From positions 1 through 38,804 of the forward strand of contig JACNFY010000023.1 of assembly GCA_014384375.1 (NCBI GenBank): a stretch of 38,804 nucleotides of DNA, given 5' to 3'. The notes beneath the pieces are model-generated. The model searched no databases. It saw only the letters and a program-made list of their open reading frames with translations, and was not told the origin of the DNA. The first letter of the stretch is position 1. The number at the start of each line of letters is the position of its first letter. The DNA is from Nanobdellati archaeon. GTDB lineage: Archaea > Nanobdellota > Nanobdellia > Woesearchaeales > GCA-2686295. Shown here piece after piece: positions 35,224 to 38,804 of the stretch. A program made the position numbers and the translations under genes.

Positions 35224-35468
35224 TTATTTTGATAAATCTCTTTCTAAAAATTTTTGTCAAAAACTAAACTTTTTATTAGCTTATTTTTTCTTATTTATTG
35301 CTTGTCCAATATATTGTTTTTCCAATAAATAGAAAAAAATGTTGTTCTAAAACTTTTAAGCAAAAATCAAATTCTTCATAACGTATTTTTTTCAAAAATC
35401 CGGAAGATTTTCGGATTAAAAACCAAAACATTTAAATATGTGAAGTCACTTTCTAGTGATGACAAAAA

Positions 35469-36665
35469 ATGCGTATTAGAAAACCTAAGATTACAATAAG
35501 AAAACCTAAAAATACAATAATTCAACCAGAAAAGGAAGATATTGAATTTCTGATTGCGAATATCATTGAATTTAGAAAGTTATACAATATAGATGATTCT
35601 GAACTATTTTATCTTGATGAGGAAGTTAAATATCTTGATGAAGCAGTTATGGCCATTACAGATAGGGAAGAATATGAAGAGCATCGTAGAGTTCTAAATA
35701 ACCCAATAACTCTTTTTAAAGAAGAAGCCCAGAAGGGCCATCTCATAACACTCTACGAGAATAAAGCAGATGAAGCAGAGAAGCAAGGTAACGAAGCAGA
35801 GGCAGAAAGATTAAAGGGAAAAGTTATTTTAATCTCAGAGAGAGGAATTGCATTCTCAGCACAGGATAGAACTGATATAGAGAGAATAGCTTCGCAGAAT
35901 GAAAATTTAATAGGGATAAGGAAAGCTATAGCAGAGAATGAACCATGGATTGCAGGCGAGCACAAGGACCAATTGGAAAAATTATTGGGATATAGTGCAA
36001 TATTTGCTGACCTGACAGGGGTTGACGTGCCTTTTATGAGAGAAGTCGATGTAAAATCATTGTATTCAGCAATGGAGTTCCTATATGATAAGATTTGTAT
36101 TATCGAAGATAGGCAGGAAGCAAGAGGAAAAGATGTCAAATTTGCAGCTAGAAAACAAGCAGAGAATATACTTAACGATCAAAGAATAAAAGAGATAGTA
36201 GACAATCCAAATATAGGAAAGGTCTACAAAGGAAAAATAGGCTTAACGCTCATTCTAAGCGATAAATGTCACGACCCAAACAATATAGAATACTATCTTA
36301 ATAGACCTACGCCAAAAGAAGAAGCAGAAGAGAAAGAAGACGTAAGTGAAGTTGAGCCGACTCAACCAGTAATGTTCCAGATTGAATCTGAGAAAATATC
36401 TTTGTCCAAAAGGATATTTCCGATTTACATACTATCAGCGACACGTTACAGGCAACTAGGAATGATTTCGTCTCCTGAGGCAGCGGTTAAACCAGAACCA
36501 AAGAAAGAAAAACAAAAGAAGTCAAAGGAAACTGTGCAACCTCAAGAACAGACCCTTCAAGAGTATATAGCAGAACACGGTGGAGGACCAGTATCTGACG
36601 TATACGCAGAGTTTCAATATCGCTTAAATGAAGTAGAGCTCCTATTCCCGCACTTGGCAAATTAA
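35469..36665 (+). CDS. Hypothetical protein
   Basis: Long acidic/helical ORF with N-terminal near-repeat RKPKITIRKPKNTI; TATA-like sequence upstream. Confidence 0.6.
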   Translation: MRIRKPKITIRKPKNTIIQPEKEDIEFLIANIIEFRKLYNIDDSELFYLDEEVKYLDEAVMAITDREEYEEHRRVLNNPITLFKEEAQKGHLITLYENKADEAEKQGNEAEAERLKGKVILISERGIAFSAQDRTDIERIASQNENLIGIRKAIAENEPWIAGEHKDQLEKLLGYSAIFADLTGVDVPFMREVDVKSLYSAMEFLYDKICIIEDRQEARGKDVKFAARKQAENILNDQRIKEIVDNPNIGKVYKGKIGLTLILSDKCHDPNNIEYYLNRPTPKEEAEEKEDVSEVEPTQPVMFQIESEKISLSKRIFPIYILSATRYRQLGMISSPEAAVKPEPKKEKQKKSKETVQPQEQTLQEYIAEHGGGPVSDVYAEFQYRLNEVELLFPHLAN

Positions 36666-36672
36666 TTCTATT

Positions 36673-37935
36673 TTATGAGACGCTACGAGCTCTCTTTATG
36701 TATTCGAAATCTGTGTCTGCAAACTTTTTAAGATTGGTTAGGATTTTCATAGCACTATTCTCTATATTTACTTCTTTATTTACAACTCCTATCAGTCTAT
36801 CAGTCCACATAATTGAATTATCAAAATTAGGGGGTGTTGTTCTCAAGGAGTCTACTAGATTCTGTGTATATTGTCTGGCTAATCCTAACTCTTTTTCTTT
36901 GAAATCTTCTACCCTCACAAATTCTTCTGTTAAGTTTTTAATAGCCAGAGACTGATTAAGCGCGTGAGTTATCAGGTCTCTAGCATATTCCTCTCGCTTC
37001 TCATCTTTGATGTCCTTTCTATCTTTTAGCTCCTCTATAAGCTTTTTTTCATCAATTTCATCTCTTTTTAGGTTTTGTATCTCTTCTAGGCCGTATTTTT
37101 CAATTGTCCCGGTAATTTCTTCCTGCTTCTTAATAATCTCTTGTTCTCGAGATTCATATTTGACAAGCTGTGAGATTATACCCATCAACCGTGAGACTTC
37201 CTTTGTTGCTTCCTCTCCTTCAACTCCTTTAGCCTCTGTTAATGCAGCTTTAAGCTTTCGTAGAAGGTCTATCAGTCTTCTAGAGTCAAACTCTTCTTCC
37301 GCTGCAAGTTTTTTCAATTCTTCAATGGAGCTTTCCTCTCGATCCATTATATCAGATGCAAGAGTCTCATCCTGTTGCTTCCTCCTTGCTAAATTTCTTG
37401 TCTTTCCAGATTCTGCATCTAACAGTTTACTTCCTGCAGATGTCTTGCCGAAGTGTGATCTAACCCTGCCAACCCATACTAAGAGACCCCAGAAGAGGAT
37501 TATAAGCAAGATAATCATTACTAAAGAGAACCATGTTGTTATGAACAGGTATAAGTAGTATGCTAGCGGTGAGCCAAAGGTTACTAGTAACGAGACTGCA
37601 ACAGCGAATGTTTTTCTGGCGCCAGGTGTTCTTTTTCCTTCCGATGTATTGAATGGAGGAATTATTCCAGAGGCTACCCAGATGAGTGTGAACATTATGA
37701 GCCAAGTTAAGAACAAGTGTAGATATGTGACTGTATGACCATATATAGGCATAGTGACTGTAGAACTTCCTAGTCTATTTATTACGTTTATAAATCCTTC
37801 AACAATTCCTGTGATAGGGTCAAAACCTAGATTAGGCGCTGTTAACGGCTGAACTCCTGGTGCTGGTTGTGCACTAACAAGAGGTATTATGCTAAGAACT
37901 AATAGGATTCCAATCAGAATTGATAATTTTTTCAT
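36673..37935 (-). CDS. Membrane protein with coiled-coil C-terminal region
   Basis: Signal peptide MKKLSILIGILLVLSIIPLVSAQPAP, several TMs, long helical tail; SD GAGGTG-CGCCAG-ATG puts the start at 37935. Confidence 0.7.
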   Translation of the reverse strand: MKKLSILIGILLVLSIIPLVSAQPAPGVQPLTAPNLGFDPITGIVEGFINVINRLGSSTVTMPIYGHTVTYLHLFLTWLIMFTLIWVASGIIPPFNTSEGKRTPGARKTFAVAVSLLVTFGSPLAYYLYLFITTWFSLVMIILLIILFWGLLVWVGRVRSHFGKTSAGSKLLDAESGKTRNLARRKQQDETLASDIMDREESSIEELKKLAAEEEFDSRRLIDLLRKLKAALTEAKGVEGEEATKEVSRLMGIISQLVKYESREQEIIKKQEEITGTIEKYGLEEIQNLKRDEIDEKKLIEELKDRKDIKDEKREEYARDLITHALNQSLAIKNLTEEFVRVEDFKEKELGLARQYTQNLVDSLRTTPPNFDNSIMWTDRLIGVVNKEVNIENSAMKILTNLKKFADTDFEYIKRARSVS

Positions 37936-38075
37936 CTGGCGCACCTCATGTTTTTATGATTATTATACTCTTATTCCTGAGAATACTACTATATAAAGTT
38001 TTCTAATATTAGTATTCCTATAGAAAATTTTAAATACTCGAAGGTTTATAAGGTGTTTAATAGAGGTGAAATATC

Positions 38076-38192
38076 ATGTTGATGTCCCCTGCAGATTTCG
38101 TCAAAGGCATATTACTTGGTTTCTTTATCGGTGCGATATTCATGTTCTTAGTGGCTAAAGATGTAATCCCACTATCCTTCTTAGGGGTATAA
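38076..38192 (+). CDS. Unlisted 38-aa single-TM microprotein
   Basis: SD GAGGTG 7 nt before ATG; MLMSPADFVKGILLGFFIGAIFMFLVAKDVIPLSFLGV*; TATA-like TTTTAAATA upstream. Confidence 0.6.
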   Translation: MLMSPADFVKGILLGFFIGAIFMFLVAKDVIPLSFLGV

Positions 38193-38208
38193 GAAAATCT
38201 TATTCTAT

Positions 38209-38266
38209 CAACCCTTATCAGTGTTGACGGGGATAATGCTCCCTTTGGTCGCGATGCTGAAGCATC
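38209..38266 (-). repeat. Structured repeat, copy E3 (3' side of rpl35ae)
   Basis: Minus strand GATGCTTCAGCATC-GCGACCAAAGGGAGCATTATCCCCGTC-AACACTGATAAGGGTTG. Confidence 0.7.
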
Positions 38267-38273
38267 AGAAAAC

Positions 38274-38528
38274 TTACTCTATCTTTACTTTCCTGCCTAT
38301 GCTCTGTCCAGGCATTCCGGTCTCGAAAAGAACTCTTAAAGCTCCTTTATTGCCGTGAGTGCTTCTAACTTCTCCAACGATGTCCTTCTTGCCGCTGTTC
38401 CAGACAACTTTCTTGCCGACAAGCTTATCGGCAGCGACTTTGTTCGTTATAGAATCAGCTATGACTATCATCTGGTTGTCGTAAGTGTGATGTCTTCCCT
38501 GTCTGAAGTTTGCAATGACTCCTTCCAT
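38274..38528 (-). CDS. rpl35ae: Ribosomal protein eL33 (L35Ae)
   Basis: MEGVIANFRQGRHHTYDNQMIV...VGKKVVWNSGKKDIVGEVRSTHGNKGALRVLFETGMPGQSIGRKVKI. Confidence 0.92.
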   Translation of the reverse strand: MEGVIANFRQGRHHTYDNQMIVIADSITNKVAADKLVGKKVVWNSGKKDIVGEVRSTHGNKGALRVLFETGMPGQSIGRKVKIE

Positions 38529-38567
38529 TGCTCGGGAGAATCAGGAACTATTTAAAAAGATTACTAT

Positions 38568-38622
38568 CAACCCTTATCAGGATTGGGCGGGATAATGCTC
38601 CCTATGGTCGCAAGCCTTCGGC
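38568..38622 (-). repeat. Structured repeat, copy E4 (5' side of rpl35ae)
   Basis: Minus strand GCCGAAGGC-TTGCGACCATAGGGAGCATTATCCCGCCCAATCCTGATAAGGGTTG. Confidence 0.7.
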
Positions 38623-38685
38623 AAAAAACAATAATTTCTATAAGAGCAAATTTTATAAATCAAATTCGTTTTGTTCTTCCTCGAT

Positions 38686-38759
38686 GGGTCCGTAGTCTAG
38701 TGGTTTATGACGTCGCCCTTACAAGGCGGAGGTCCCCGGTTCGATCCCGGGCGGACCCA
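38686..38759 (+). tRNA. tRNA-Val(UAC), uninterrupted
   Basis: Acceptor GGGTCCG/CGGACCC, anticodon arm TCGCC-CTTACAA-GGCGG, T-arm CCCGG-TTCGATC-CCGGG, N73=A; TATA-like TTTTATAAAT at 38651. Confidence 0.95.
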
Positions 38760-38804
38760 CTAATACCCTTTCTTTAGTGAAGACAAAACTTTAAATATCT
38801 ATAG

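Noticed and set aside
38568-38622. P3 loop CTGATAA as a tRNA-Ile(GAU) anticodon loop
   Set aside because: Stem pairing gives a 6-nt loop and no acceptor, D or T arms are present.
38583-38777. 64-aa + strand ORF
   Set aside because: Reads through tRNA-Val and repeat E4.
1-38804. CRISPR array
   Set aside because: No regularly spaced direct repeats seen; the E copies are too few and irregularly spaced, and no cas-like gene was recognised.

Overview
This window is a compact, AT-rich archaeal chromosome segment. Support for archaea: class V FBP aldolase/phosphatase, RpoL, eL33 (L35Ae), a class-III-signal-like 'KKGQITIF' surface protein, TATA-box promoters and strong GAGGTG Shine-Dalgarno (SD) sites. 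The gene content resembles DPANN lineages, but that is an impression, not a classification. Housekeeping genes include metG, GGPP/polyprenyl synthase, uppS, a SerB-SerA fusion, xerA, rpoL, rpl35ae and a METTL5-like methylase, mixed with surface-protein genes and small toxin-antitoxin-like modules. The least ordinary signals are in non-coding DNA. (1) Three tRNA genes can be read as canonical only if insertions at unusual positions are removed (D-loop, T-loop, anticodon loop), and decayed tRNA fragments surround them. (2) A ~60-nt repeat, three predicted hairpins with compensatory changes, occurs four times, next to tRNA-Thr and bracketing rpl35ae. (3) Two genes appear to start at AUC/AUU codons at normal spacing from strong SDs. 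(4) An RHS gene has been shredded into three out-of-order pieces separated by Doc/Fic-like and AbiE-like modules, next to an IS481-like integrase remnant. (5) A 28-bp inverted repeat with 11-6-11 geometry lies ~1 kb upstream of xerA. All readings are by eye from the sequence; no searches were run.
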